Part shown: positions 9,968 to 21,253 of the stretch, in pieces
Numbering within the stretch: the first letter of the stretch is position 1
How the letters are laid out: every line of letters begins with the position of its first letter
Assembly (NCBI GenBank): GCA_036320915.1
Contig: JAXBDG010000009.1
Location: 620,001 to 684,000, forward strand
DNA: 64,000 bases
Source of the DNA: Linnemannia elongata
Lineage: Eukaryota > Mortierellomycota > Mortierellomycetes > Mortierellales > Mortierellaceae
Direction: 5' to 3'
The notes under the pieces: model-generated
The model's input: the letters and a program-made list of their open reading frames with translations, nothing else
What the model was told of the DNA's origin: nothing
Database searches by the model: none
Made by a program: the position numbers and the translations under genes

Positions 9968-10048
9968 TGCCTTTGGACTGTAGGTTAATTTTTTTTTTTT
10001 CGCGTTACGCTGATAATAAGATTGAGGGCAGTAGGTGCTTGGGTTACG

Positions 10049-10081
10049 TTGCGGTGACGTAATTTAGGCGCCAATTGTTCG
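10049..10081 (-). repeat. Right terminal inverted repeat
   Basis: Reads TTGCGGTGACGTAATTTAGG then CGCCAATTGTTCG on the plus strand. It is the reverse complement of 7135-7167 with one A/G mismatch. It contains a CRE-like TGACGTAA and sits 386 bp upstream of the SEC61 start codon. Confidence 0.85.
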
Positions 10082-10466
10082 TCCTTAATATCATCAATCA
10101 CACTTCTCCTGGCTCAATTCGTTCTTTGAAGGTCTAATGCTCTCTATGTGAGAGCCAAGAGAGAGTTCAAACAGTGGCTCTCTCTGATTGGTTGCCGATG
10201 ATAGCTCGCCCAGTCGACCACTCAGACGTCTCCAAATCCAGCGCGAGAACAGCAAAGAGAGGGGCAAGGGAAAAAAATGAAAAAAGAGGATCGAACGAAA
10301 TCCGCGTCTCTCTCTGTCGTCTGTCGCACACGGTATCCCAATACTAATACAATTTCTTTGTCCTTCTCTGCCTTTCTTTTTTCTTTTCTCTTCTTCATCA
10401 TCCTCATCTTCTCACCCCCACTCCCACCCCCTCCCCTCCCCCTTCCTCCCCACCGTCTTGCCTACC

Positions 10467-12632
10467 ATGGCTGGTTGTAAGTTATCCTCTCTCACCCCAC
10501 AGCTCTTCACACCCCACTACTACTAGTTACTATCGACTCTCTCAGAAAGCTTATCGCTGTGGCCAGATCACTGATCCGCTCGTCCTCATCTGAGTCTCGC
10601 CATGTTCAATACTTTGCAAACTGGAGCGCAACTCGAGCAAGGCAGCCAAAACCAGGACAAGGAACGACTCCCATTGATATGCACGCAGGATACTTATTGC
10701 AGGAACGAAGGGGAACCACTCTCGCCTCTAGTCGCCGGATGGACACGCCTTGACGAAAGGGGTGTCTTCATCTGACACTTTTCTCCACCCTTCGCGTTCA
10801 CCTGAAAAGCGAGATGACCAACCCTTCTAACCTTTCCAACCTTTCTTTCTCCTTTCTCCCTGATAGTCCGCTTCCTGCACTTGATCAGGCCTTTTATGGC
10901 CGTCCTGCCCGAGATTGCTGCTCCTGAGCGCAAGGTATGTCTTCCAGACTGGCACTCTGTCGACCCGTGTGGACACTCTGGCTGTCGATCGATCTAATAC
11001 GCGCTTTCAAACATATGATTCGACCCTATTACTGTGTGTGTCAAAACAAGTGTCCCGCAAAGCTTGATCTGCGTATACTCAATGGCTTTTTACTCTTATT
11101 ATCATCGACACCTTGGACCATTATAGATCCCCTTCCGTCAAAAGGTTCTCTGGACTGCTGTCACTCTGTTCATCTTCTTGGTCTGCTCGCAGGTCCCCTT
11201 GTACGGAATTATGTCCTCAGATTCTTCTGATCCCCTCTACTGGATGCGTGCCATTCTCGCCTCCAACCGTGGAACCTTGATGGAACTCGGTATTACCCCC
11301 ATTGTTACCTCCGGCATGTTCATGCAGTTGTTGGCTGGTGCCAACTTGATCGAGGTCGACTACAGTCTCAAGGAAGATCGTTCCCTCTTCAACGGTGCTC
11401 AGAAGTGTAAGTTTTCTCTTCTCTTTTTCCTCGTTACAGGAGTTCCCTTGTTTTTTTGCTCTGCTTTCTCCTTGATCGATCTCTCTTTTTTCCCCAACCC
11501 CCTCTACCATAATTGTGCCTACTTTCTAACCCTCCATGGCTATCCTCTCTCAAACGACATAGTGTTTGCTGTTTTGATTGCTTTCGGTCAGGCTACTGTC
11601 TCGGTTATGAACGGATTGTACGGTCGTCCCTCCGAGTTGGGTGCTGGTATTTGCTTGCTCTTGATCCTCCAGTTGGTTGTTGCCGGTGTCATCGTTGTTC
11701 TCCTGGATGAGCTCTTGCAGAAGGGTTACGGTTTGGGATCTGGTATTTCTCTCTTCATCGCTACCAACGTCTGCGAGACCATCCTCTGGAAGGCCCTCAG
11801 CCCCACCACCTACAACGTCGGTAACGGCCCCGAGTTCGAGGGTGCCTTGATCGCTCTCTTCCACTTGCTCTTCACCCGCTCCAACAAGTCCCGTGCCTTG
11901 AAGGAGGCCTTCTACCGCCAGAACCTCCCCAACGTCATGAACCTGTTGGCCACCGTTCTCGTCTTTGGCATTGTCATCTACCTCCAGGGTTTCCGTGTTG
12001 AGCTCCCCGTCAAGTCTTCCCGTTTCCGTGGCCAGCGTGGTACCTACCCCATCAAGTTGTTCTACACCTCCAACATGCCCATCATGCTGCAGTCTGCTTT
12101 GACCTCCAACATGTTCATGGTCTCCCAGATGGTCTTCAACCGCTTCCCCGAGAACATCCTCGTCCGCATCCTCGGAACCTGGACTCCTTACCAGGGCACC
12201 AACCAGATGATCGCCTCCGGTGGACTCGCCTACTACATGTCGCCCCCCCACAGCGTCACTGAGGCCCTCTTGGACCCCATCCACACCGTCGTCTACATCA
12301 CCTTCATGTTGACTGCCTGCGCTCTCTTGTCCAAGACTTGGATCGAGGTCTCTGGCTCCTCCCCCCGCGATGTCGCCAAGCAGCTCAAGGACCAGAACAT
12401 GGTTATGGCCGGCCATCGTGATGCCTCCATGTACAAGGAGTTGAAGCGTGTCATCCCCACCGCTGCCGCCTTTGGTGGTGCTGTCTTGGGTGCCGTTTCC
12501 GTTTTTGCCGATCTCATTGGCGCCATTGGCTCCGGTACCGGTATCTTGCTGTGCACCACCATCATCTACCAGTACTGGGAGATGTTTGTCAAGGAGAGCA
12601 TCGAGAACTCTGGTGATGCTCTTGCTTTCTAA
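10467..12632 (+). CDS. SEC61: Protein translocon subunit SEC61 alpha
   Basis: Exons 10467-10476, 10867-10934, 11127-11406 and 11563-12632, about 475 aa, matching the usual 470-480. SEC61 alpha forms the ER protein-conducting channel together with the beta and gamma subunits. The product begins [20 protein letters not shown] and shows family hallmarks: [22 protein letters not shown] (plug helix region), [61 protein letters not shown] and [18 protein letters not shown]. Ten membrane segments are expected. The first coding exon is only 10 nt, so automated gene finders may miss the start; the phase and the conserved N-terminus fix it. A C/T-rich leader at 10400-10460 precedes the ATG, and codon use is strongly C-biased, as in highly expressed genes. 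Confidence 0.95.
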
Positions 12633-12751
12633 GCAACTAGTAGTTTCCTCATGATTTCTTGCGTTTGTTTTTTTCCTTTGCTTGTTTATTTTCCTACTTT
12701 CACTTTTTTTGAGTGAGCTTTCCTTCCACTATCTTACTATGTACATCATAA

Positions 12752-12757
12752 AATAAA
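12752..12757 (+). terminator. Poly(A) signal of SEC61
   Basis: A canonical AATAAA lies 120 bp after the stop codon. The interval 12633-13145 to the convergent neighbour is otherwise A/T-rich and non-coding, ending in a run of 20 T at 13128-13147. Confidence 0.6.
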
Positions 12758-13145
12758 TATCCTTGCAACTTCATCTACTCTCTCGCTTGACATGACCGTA
12801 CATGTGTCAGCACAAACAGCAGCTTTGTTCATCAATTGGGAGTCTATACATAATAGCCAGTGGTCTTTGCTTTCATTTTGCTTTTTTGGATCTCATCCTC
12901 GAAACGACTCTTAGGGACAAAGTTTAGCTCACCAAGATCGATCTTCACTCCCCTTAAAGCAAGCTTTCCCGGTGAACAACTACCATACAAACCCATGCTC
13001 ATGCCCATTCTTTCTTCGCCCTTATTCCTCTCCCTCACTCATCCATTTCCTCCTATGTGCAGTACCCGCTTCTTCCATTTATAATTTTTACAATCCTCGT
13101 TTATTTTAGGAATCAAATTACAGGTTCTTTTTTTTTTTTTTTTTT

Positions 13146-14537
13146 TTACAGTTTGCTGTGGGAAGGAGCGACGCCGTTGATGGCGACGATGGCCTTTCCG
13201 AACGTCTTCCTGGCAGCCAAATCATTCAGTCCAGTCTTGACCGAATCCAAGCCCTGGTAGATCTTGTCATAGACAACAGGGACCAACTTCTCCTTTGCAA
13301 ACAGATCCAAGAGCTCTGTCCAGACCTGGGCAATGGTGGCCATGTCGTGCTTGCTGTATGCACCCCAATGAACACCGACCACAGAAATGTTCTTCAGCAG
13401 GATCCGGTTGGCGGGGATCTTCTCAATGGTACCAGCAGCGAAACCGACGACGAGCACACGGGCGCACCAGGCAGCACAGCGGAGGGACTCGTTGATCAAT
13501 CCGACAGGGTCATAGACCACATCGGCGCCCTTGCCTCCAGTAATCTTGAGGACTTGGGCGGTCCAATCCTTGTCCCGGTAGTTGACTGCAAAGTCAGCGC
13601 CGTTCTTGAGGGCAACGTCAAGCTTCTCCTGAGATCCTGCAGTTGCAATGACCTTGGCGCCGAGGGCCTTGGCGATCTGGACAGCACAGAGACCGACTCC
13701 TCCGGCGGCAGCGTGGATAAGGCACCATTCACCTTCCTTGAGCTGGGCACGGATGGCGAGAGCGACATAGGAGGTGGGGTAGGTGATGAAGAGACCTGCG
13801 GCTTGCTCGAACGAGATGTTGTCGGGGATGGGGAGGAGGTTCTTGGCAGAGACAGTGAGCTTTTCGGCGTAGCAGCCCTGGGTCGAGCCAAAGACGCGGT
13901 CGCCAACCTTGTAAGGGCTCTTGGTCTCGGGGTGGATCTGTGTAATCACTCCTGCGAACTGTTTCGATGCAAAAGGGACGAGAAATGGGGTTGTTAGTAG
14001 TGTGTGAGGATAGATAGACATGAGAGTGGTTGAATTCGGTTCCCAGGGGTCCGCAGGGCTCAATGCTAATAAAAATCATCGTATCGGTTCGGGTAAAAAA
14101 ATTCCAAGACGAATGCGCAACGAGTAAATACAATCATGCACAGCTGCCAGTACGTTACCTCTGCACCGGGGATGTATGGGTATGGAGGCTTAATCTGGTA
14201 CTTTTCTTGGACCTACTCGTGAAGAAGAAAGCAAACAGCTCCGATCGTTAGTCAATCGTGTCTTCAATTGAGCTGCAAAAGCGCCTCCCGCGTCGTTAAG
14301 ACTGGCTGAGGGGGAAAAAAAAGGGCGCTGCTGTAGGGGCTCAGACAAACAACATACAACAGTGGAGGAGAATGAGAGTTAGGGTGAGACTAGTACCTGA
14401 AGAATGTCGAAAAAGTTGAGACCGGCAGCCTTGCAGTCGACGAGAATCTCGCCCTTCTTGGGGACAGGGTCGGGGACGGTGTGGACAGTCATCTGGTCGA
14501 CCGAAGTCAATGCCTTTTCAATGAGAATCGCCTTCAT
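13146..14537 (-). CDS. Zinc-independent quinone oxidoreductase (zeta-crystallin type), peroxisomal
   Basis: Exons 14537-14397, 14212-14159 and 13958-13146, 335 aa. It is an NADPH-dependent MDR-superfamily enzyme reducing quinones or enoyl substrates. The N-terminus (MKAILIEKALTSVDQMTVHT) and GLNFFDILQ with YPYIPGAE belong to the GroES-like domain. HAAAGGVGLCAVQIAKALGA near residue 150 is the Rossmann NADPH-binding loop. No structural zinc Cys cluster is seen, as expected for this subfamily. The C-terminus is SHSKL: a final SKL is a type 1 peroxisome targeting signal, so location in peroxisomes is likely. The TAA stop overlaps a run of 20 A on the coding strand. Two-residue spacing and phase at both introns are exact. 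It is convergent with SEC61. Confidence 0.9.
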
Positions 14538-15007
14538 GGTTGCTGCTTGTGTTGTTTAGTGGTACTCCGTGTTGGTGGTGGTTGGTAGTATCCTCGGTGC
14601 GAATGAAAGAGAGAGAGTGAGAAAAAAAAAAAGAGAATGAGAGGAGAGGAATGATGCAGACAAGAAAGAAGAAATGTAAAAAAGAATAAAAGTGCGCCTT
14701 TGTTCTCCACGGAGAACAAAGAAGAGGCAGAGAGAGTTTCGCTCCACCTTCTCCCAGCATGAACAAGAGCGGCCAATGATTTTTTCGATCGATCGGTCTT
14801 GACCCCCGTTTGGTGTTCCTTCTCCACCGGGTTCGTGCACGAAGTACGCTTCAAAGGCAATGGATTAAAAAAAAATAAAAATGAGTATACGTCGTTGCTA
14901 CTTGTTAATGGGTCGTTATTAGTTGTTTTTTAATAGTTAAAAGGGAATTATATGTATGCTGCGAATGGATGAATGGATGGTAGGAATGATAGAAAAGGAA
15001 ATGAAGA
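14538..15007. other. Promoter region of the quinone oxidoreductase gene
   Basis: The minus strand is C/T-rich between 14590 and 14700 just upstream of the start codon at 14537, the usual leader pattern here. The rest, up to the end of the membrane-protein gene at 15008, shows no coding sequence. Confidence 0.5.
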
Positions 15008-17682
15008 CTAGTCGAGCCTGGGTGGCAATGGCCAGGAGGGATCTACTCCCGTTTCATCCTCCTCAATCCCCTTCAAAGACTTTCGCCGGACTCCGCCTCC
15101 GATCCGGGGTGTGTCTGAATATCCCTCCGGGGTCGTCGTCGATCCATTCATCATGAATGTGTCTCGTGCCGGGGGTGACACTGGTGATGATGGTGATAAT
15201 GACTCGTGGCCAGGAAGGGGTCCGTTGGGCAGACGCTTGGCCCTGGGTGGGGGTGAGAGACCCTTTTGAGAGACCTTGTACTGCAGGGTCTGATAGGGCT
15301 GTTGCTGCTCATAGGGTTGTTGCTGCTCATAGGGTTGTTGCTGCTGCTGCTGCTGCTGTTGTTGTTGCCTTTGTTGTTGCCTTTGTTGTTGCCGTTGTTG
15401 TTGCTGTAGGCTGTAAGGGTGTGAATATGTGGGCTGAGGGACATCGGGGAGAGGAGTGAGAGCGTGAGGTGAGAACTTCATGATATCCAGAGACCGCTTG
15501 GTTGCCGAGGATGCTTCACTCGAAGTCTGGCTGGTGGTGTGGGATGAAGACCCGTGTGATCGACTACTACTACCCTTGCTCTTGTGAGTCGAGGACGAGG
15601 ATCGGATACTGATGAGTGGATAGGACGATGCCGATGGAGGTGGACTGCTTGGTCGGCGTGGCTGAGCACCAAAGACAGTGTTCCTCAGATCGGGCGCCAC
15701 CTTGGGGGAGGAACCATTGTGGCCAGACAGGCTCGATTGCGCATCGCTCCCCCGGCGACCATTGCTCTGGGCATCTCCGGTCCGATGGGCCATGATCGTG
15801 AAAGGGCGACTGGGTGACCCCACCGACAGTTTCTTGTTGGCCCGGTCTTGCTCCGATCGATTGGAAGGAGGCTGAGAGGCCTCGACCATGGCCGCGATGG
15901 CTTTAGCATCCTCATAGACAGTCTCGTATTCGAGAGAAGGATTACCGTCACCATCCTTCTCCATCGAGTAGGCGGAGTGTAGCGTGCTGAGGTCACCAGA
16001 GTTGCGCTGGGCAAGCCGAGCCTCCGATTCAGATTGGACAGATCGAGCCTTGTGAGGCTGAGAAGAATACAGAGCCTTGGAGTTATTGCCAGAGGAAGTC
16101 TTTTGGCCGGGCATGTAAGAGTTGGTGACAGAAGTGACGGGTTCATGGAGACCGCGACGACGGTTGCGGACAGTCTGGACAGCAATGAGGGCCATGATGA
16201 CAAAAAAGGCCACGGCGATCGCACATGTCCAAAAGAAGGCCATGGTGCGGGGCCAGATGACACTGGACATGGACAGAATCTCATCGCGGTATAACACCCA
16301 GATCATACAAAGAGTACCAGCGAGCAGGGTCACTGCCGATCCACCAAAGCCGGTAATCTGGAGCTGGATGAAGAGGAACCGCGCAGGGCTAGCAGAGCGG
16401 AGGTTGCCGATTCCAAAGGCTGCTCGAGGTGCCTTCAACGCGGCCTCGGCGAGAATGATATTGGCGCGCAGGATGAAAGTGTACTTGAGACCATAGTAGA
16501 AGAACATGATGGCCATGAGCCAGAGCATGAAGACCCAGTTAGAGTATTGTATAAGCAATAGGATGCGAGATAAATGCTCATATCCAACCATCTGCGAGGT
16601 TGCTGCAGAAGCAACACCGACACCTGCACCAAAGATGGTAGGATAGACTGCGCCCATCACGAGGAAGATGTTCTTATGGACGGTAGTCGGGGTCAAGACG
16701 TGGATCGGAGAAAGGGGCTGTTCACCAAAGACGACCTCGGGCTGGTAGACGGCAAAGATGCCCTCCTTAGTGGTGACAGGCATCGCGTAGAGAAGGCCGA
16801 CAAAGTACGACGAAAACCCGATCGCCACAAACACCCTAATCAACAACAGAAATGAACAAACAACAACGTACAAACAAACAAACAAGCAAACAAAAAAATG
16901 TTAGTGCCAATGTCAATGTGAGGGTAAATGCAATCAAAGTATTTTTTTTACATGGCTTTGAGTACATTTCTTCCTCAACCATTCGCTCTCTTTTTTTCGC
17001 AATGAGTCGAAAGGTAAACACATTCATGGGAAATTTGAATGATAAGAGGATCTCAGTGTCCTTACCAATACGTCTGCTCAAAGACAATACGGAGCCACAG
17101 CTTATCAGGGAAGGCATCCAGGATGAGGCAGAGGTTCACCCCAATCTTTAGGAACGATGCTAGACCGGTGAAAAATGTAATGCAATCCATCTGAACGTGG
17201 CGGTTGATTAATGTGTTAGTTTCGTTTCAATTGCTCTTGGCTCTTAGCAGTCGATGAACGGTGAAGGTGAGAATGAAGTGTATGTGTATGGGAGAAATGG
17301 CATCGAGGAGACTTACAGGTTTTGGTCGTACGCCTGTCCCGACGGTGACATAGAGCTCTGTAACAATCTTGGTGTTGATGCCTCGATGGCGGTATGCGAG
17401 CAACCAGAGACCAAAGAGAAAAACGAGTCCATGCATGACCGAAGAGGCGATCAACAGAGTCCTTGTAAAGTCAGCATCTCGACAGTGAGCTGCCGTCCTG
17501 ATCCAATCGCAAAGCCGGGGCAGACTCGTGTCCGCATTGTTGCCACCAATTGAGGGCGGGAATGTTGTTGTTGGATCAATGGGTGAGGCTGTAGGAGTGG
17601 GGAGGAGGATTGAGTCAGTGGCTGTCAAGACGGCCGAGGTGACGGTTGTGGCGATGGTGGACGCGATTGTCGATCCGCTCAT
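15008..17682 (-). CDS. Seven-helix membrane protein with polyGln C-terminal tail
   Basis: Exons 17682-17317, 17190-17066 and 16835-15008, about 772 aa. I do not recognise the family. The N-terminal 60 residues are Ser/Thr-rich and probably outside the cell. Seven hydrophobic segments follow: around LLIASSVMHGLVFLFGLWLL, ITFFTGLASFLKIGVNLCLI, VFVAIGFSSYFVGLLY, NIFLVMGAVYPTIFGAGVG, WVFMLWLMAIMFFYYGL, GFGGSAVTLLAGTLCMIWVL and FFWTCAIAVAFFVIMALIAV. About 380 cytoplasmic residues then follow, rich in Ser, with a Gln run and three PYEQQQ-type repeats. The topology is that of a G-protein-coupled receptor-like protein, but I see no diagnostic motif, so receptor function is only a hypothesis. The ATG at 17682 is the first in frame after stops. 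Confidence 0.75.
15298..15412. repeat. CAG/CAA repeat coding polyGln and PYEQQQ units
   Basis: Plus-strand GTTGCTGCTCATAGG units (three) and a run of about 30 GTT/GCT/CTT triplets code, on the minus strand, a Gln-rich segment interrupted by Arg (QQQRQQQR) and then tandem PYEQQQ. Both repeat types lie in the cytoplasmic tail of the seven-helix protein. Confidence 0.85.
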
Positions 17683-20600
17683 GTGAACTGTCAAGTGGAG
17701 AAGGAGAGGACAGGGAGGGATGGAAAGGGACGGAGAGGGACGGAGAGGGGGAGGGGGAGAGAGGGGGGCACCGACGGTTTGTGCTCCACTGCTGATTGAT
17801 AAAGAAGCTGTGAATGTGGGAGAAAGGGAGAATGAATGAAAGAAAGAAGGAAAGGTGGTTCAGTGAAGACAAGGAAGGATTGAAAGGATATAAGTTGGGA
17901 GGATGATAAATGTAAAAAAAAAAAAAAAAAAAATGTGCACACGGACCTTTGAAATGAAAATGCTGTTGAGGTTCAGTTTAACAGGAGCAAGTAGTCCACA
18001 TGCATGTGCAATAGTCTTAGTCCGAGGCAATACAGAAATGAGAAGAGAAGAAAAAAAACAAACACAAAAAACACAAGATAAAAAAAAAAGAAAGTTGGTG
18101 GAGCGAGAGAAGCGTGTCTGTGGAGGAGCGGAAAGGAGAAGAGACTGAGAGTGAGCAGAGGCAGGTGGGCAAACTTGTTTCTGTCTGTGTGCACACACAA
18201 TGGCGTTGTTGGAGCGAGAGAAAAAACAGGGAGAGGTGGGTGGTTGTTGAGGAACAGTGAACAACAGCACGCGTTTTTGTTGGTTTTTTTTTGTATTTGT
18301 TGTACAAGAAGGATGGATATGAGGAAAGGGCTTTTTTACATGCAATGGTGGAAAGAGGAAAATTGGTGACAAAGCAGCAAAAGAAAAATGAAAGACGGCG
18401 TAATGTATCGTGTAGCGTTTGTATGAGTACGTGTATGTGTATGTGAATGTGTGTATACAGGGATGGAGACAACAGGCTGGTAGGGGAGCACGAGAAGAAA
18501 TAAAGAAGATGCGGAAGAAAAACAAGAAAGAAGAAAAGAAGAAAGAGAAAAGAGGAGAAGAAAGGAAGAATGAAAAAGAAAAGAAAGAAGACGAGGAGCA
18601 ATTGGTGATGAAAAAGGGAAAAGGTGAGGAATTCATCGACAGACGACATTGAGCATGCCTACCTCAAAATGCCCGTGTGTGGGAGAGAGAAGGGTACGAG
18701 ACTAGTATACGGGTTGAGAGTGAAAGAGGGTGAAGGTGGGGGTCAAGTTGTTGCGAATTGTTGCTAATGAGAAAGAAGGTTGTGTGCTAGTGAACGAACC
18801 CGTCCTGTCATCGCTTTCTAACGATATAATGGCAGGGACCATGACCTCCGTTACATATTGTAGTCTACACACATACTTGGTGATTGCATCAAAAGAGGTA
18901 CCTTTGGGGATTGAGAGCCACATTCTCCTGACCAGCATATGTCTGCATATGCACCTCTCACCCGGACAGTTTTTTTCTTCTTACAGGCCAGGAATGGGTG
19001 GAGGGACGGAGAGAGAAAGAGATAGAGGGTACCGATCCTTTTCGGTGCTAGTGAGTTGATGACAGCTACTGAAAAATGGATGTGAGCACTTTTTTTTCCC
19101 GCTTCTCTGCTACTGCTTGAACCCCATCAACCCCTTTCTTTCCACTACAACGGAGGGTCAAAAGGGCGAAAAAAACACACAGTAATAAACAGGTTGCCAT
19201 TTTACCTGCATGTCGAAGGTACCCTGTCTGCTTTAGTCTTCTTTCTTCTTCCTCAAGAAGGGCTTTAGTTTTGCTCTCCGCTCACCTTTTTTCACATCCA
19301 TAAGGGTGCAAACCCTAGCAGGGGCACATGTAGTTTGAGTAAAAGGTCGAACAAAGGCGATCCACTTTTACGTTCAGCGCGAGGGAAATGATATAAAAAA
19401 AAGGTCGATCAAACCGTGCAATTTTCGCATTTGTTTATCTCGGCAAAGGTACCACAACTCTCTCTCGCTTGTTTCCTCCACAAGCTGGCTCTTGCTATCC
19501 TGTCTTATTCTCCTTAACGCTTGTTCTCGTGCTTATGGTTATCCCACCCCACCTGGGAAGAAGAAACGAACATCACTCTTGCAGAGGGGCAAAAATAAAA
19601 ACTGCTCACTGAAGCAGTGTCAGCGTAATGGCACATGTGCCTGAAGAACTCCTTTCGGTTTAATTGTTACTTCATCCACACTTCCCTCCCTCCCCCTTTT
19701 TTTCCTTCCTCTTTGTCTCCTATTGCGCTAAAGTATTCTCTGAGCAGCCGGCATTGTTTTTCTATTTTTTGTTGTTGTTTTTCAAGGCGAACATGTTGAG
19801 TAGGCTAGCAGGGAAAAGAGAGTAATTAACTAGCACCTGTTTGAACCAAAACTCACGATTGTGGGTGCGGGAATGAGTGAGAGATATGGAAACTGAGAGG
19901 AGAGATGATCAGATTTTTTTTTTTTTGCTCTTTGTCATCCGCTTTCACTGCTGAAAATAAAAAAAAAATGAATATTGGTGCTAGCGCGTTAGCCCTAATA
20001 ACGTCTGAACCTTTTTTCTTGCCGCCTTAACGATATTGAGGGTGGAGTCCGGTAACAGCTCTTTCAACAGAGGACAAGTGCAACGGAAAGAGGGAGGGCC
20101 CTGCCGTTGTAAGAAAAAAATCATAATCAGCCCCATCAAAAATAAGATGAAAACAGCTTCATAGACGGCGCGGTTTTCTGTTGGTCGTTCATGCACCTTG
20201 TCAGATGAACAGTAGATGTGAGATACGTATAAAGGAGTATGGAGGTGTGGAACAAGAATACACGGAGATGCACACAGGCGTGAACGGAGAGTTATGCACA
20301 TATATTAACGAGTACAACTTGGGGTACAGTTGTTTTTATGCGCGTAGAACAGTGATATTGAACGGGTACTTTCTTCTGGATATCACTATGTGTGTTTCGT
20401 TAAAGCAGAAAGAGATGGCATCGGACAATTGCAAGAGCGTCCGAGTGCAAGTTGCAGGGGTGATCATCCCCATTACTACTCTTATCCCTCTTCCTTTCCC
20501 TCCCCTCAAAAAAGTAAATTCGTGCGGAACGAAGCGACAAGAATAGATCGCAACATATGTTGAAAGATGAACCATTTTACATATTTTTCTTAGGCGCTCT

Positions 20601-21181
20601 CAACGCAAAAAATAGTAGGCTTGCCATTGCGGCCATGCCCTCGCTCTCACACCTCTATTTTCTTCCACTTTCACACTAGAATGGAATCGTAGCAAACAGG
20701 CGTGCTTTTTTTTTTCTTTTTCTTTTACATGCCGCAAGGAATGCCATCATTTTTCACTAGACTGAGCTGCTGTTCATCACGATCAGTGAAAGGGCTGAAG
20801 AAGAACAAGAAGTCGGAATGGGATCTAAATAATGCTTCTCAGGCGAGTCTAGACGTTTCTATTCATGTGGAGAGCGAAAGAGAGGAATGAAGGTCCGAAA
20901 GGGCACAAGTCCAAAAAACTAGCCTAGACGACCTTAGCCTCCGGCTCAATCGAATCGGTGGAAGAAAAGGAAAAATGAATACGACCGGCACGGTATCCGT
21001 GTGTTTGATAACCAAAAAAAAGTAACAAATTTTCTTTAGATGGACCGTTTCGTGTAGAAACATTCTTTAAATGCAACGGCTATTTTCGTCGATTTCCCTT
21101 AAGTGCATTTACCACGTGATGTGCTATGTGACTGTTGGATCGTTGAGTAGAAAATAATCACGAAAAATGAGTTAATAAAAC
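17683..21181. other. Long intergenic region upstream of the seven-helix gene
   Basis: 17700-18650 is strongly C/T-rich on the minus strand and is probably the long leader and promoter of the seven-helix gene. The remainder (18660-21181) is A/T-rich with T and A runs. Several open frames exist, but none has family motifs or paired splice sites that I could support. Confidence 0.4.
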
Positions 21182-21253
21182 GGTCTGCTGGCCCAATGGA
21201 AAGGCGTCTGACTACGAATCAGGAGATTGCAGGTTCGACCCCTGCGTAGATCA
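21182..21253 (+). tRNA. tRNA-Arg (anticodon ACG)
   Basis: A 72-nt cloverleaf without an intron. Acceptor arms GGTCTGC and GTAGATC pair over 7 bp with two G-T pairs, followed by discriminator A. The T arm is GCAGG-TTCGACC-CCTGC with a perfect B box. The anticodon stem TCTGA/TCAGG holds loop CTACGAA, so the anticodon is ACG (read as ICG, decoding CGN Arg codons). The D arm is short (GCC/GGC). T runs serving as Pol III terminators lie further downstream, near 21313. Confidence 0.9.

Larger units (their letters stand above)
7135..10081. mobile_element. Putative non-autonomous TIR DNA transposon with cargo
   Basis: A 33-bp sequence at 7135-7167 recurs in reverse complement at 10049-10081 with one mismatch. 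Weaker inverted similarity extends inward for about 30 more bases (AAGCAACTACTGC on the left against AAGCACCTACTGC on the right) and about 3 bases outward. Inside are an intact chaplin-like gene and three decayed coding stretches, one a Fanzor-type nuclease C-terminus; Fanzors are known to ride in eukaryotic DNA transposons. No intact transposase and no convincing target-site duplication are visible, so ends and superfamily are uncertain. The unit sits between the 5' ends of the RecQ gene (127 bp away) and SEC61 (386 bp away). Alternative: a decayed composite locus whose inverted repeats have another origin. Confidence 0.6.

Noticed and set aside
7135..10081. Long terminal repeats of a retrotransposon
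   Set aside because: The repeats are inverted, not direct, and no reverse transcriptase or integrase motif is present.
13958..14063. Alternative start of the quinone oxidoreductase at 14063
   Set aside because: This stretch is intron; using it would drop the conserved N-terminal domain encoded by two in-phase upstream exons.
17860..18649. Long open frames on the minus strand upstream of the seven-helix gene
   Set aside because: Pure pyrimidine-tract translation (Phe/Ser/Leu/Pro) in two frames at once; this is the expected leader signature.
19981..20301. 106-codon minus-strand frame as a gene
   Set aside because: The last third looks coding-like, but there is no family match, leader or splice partner.
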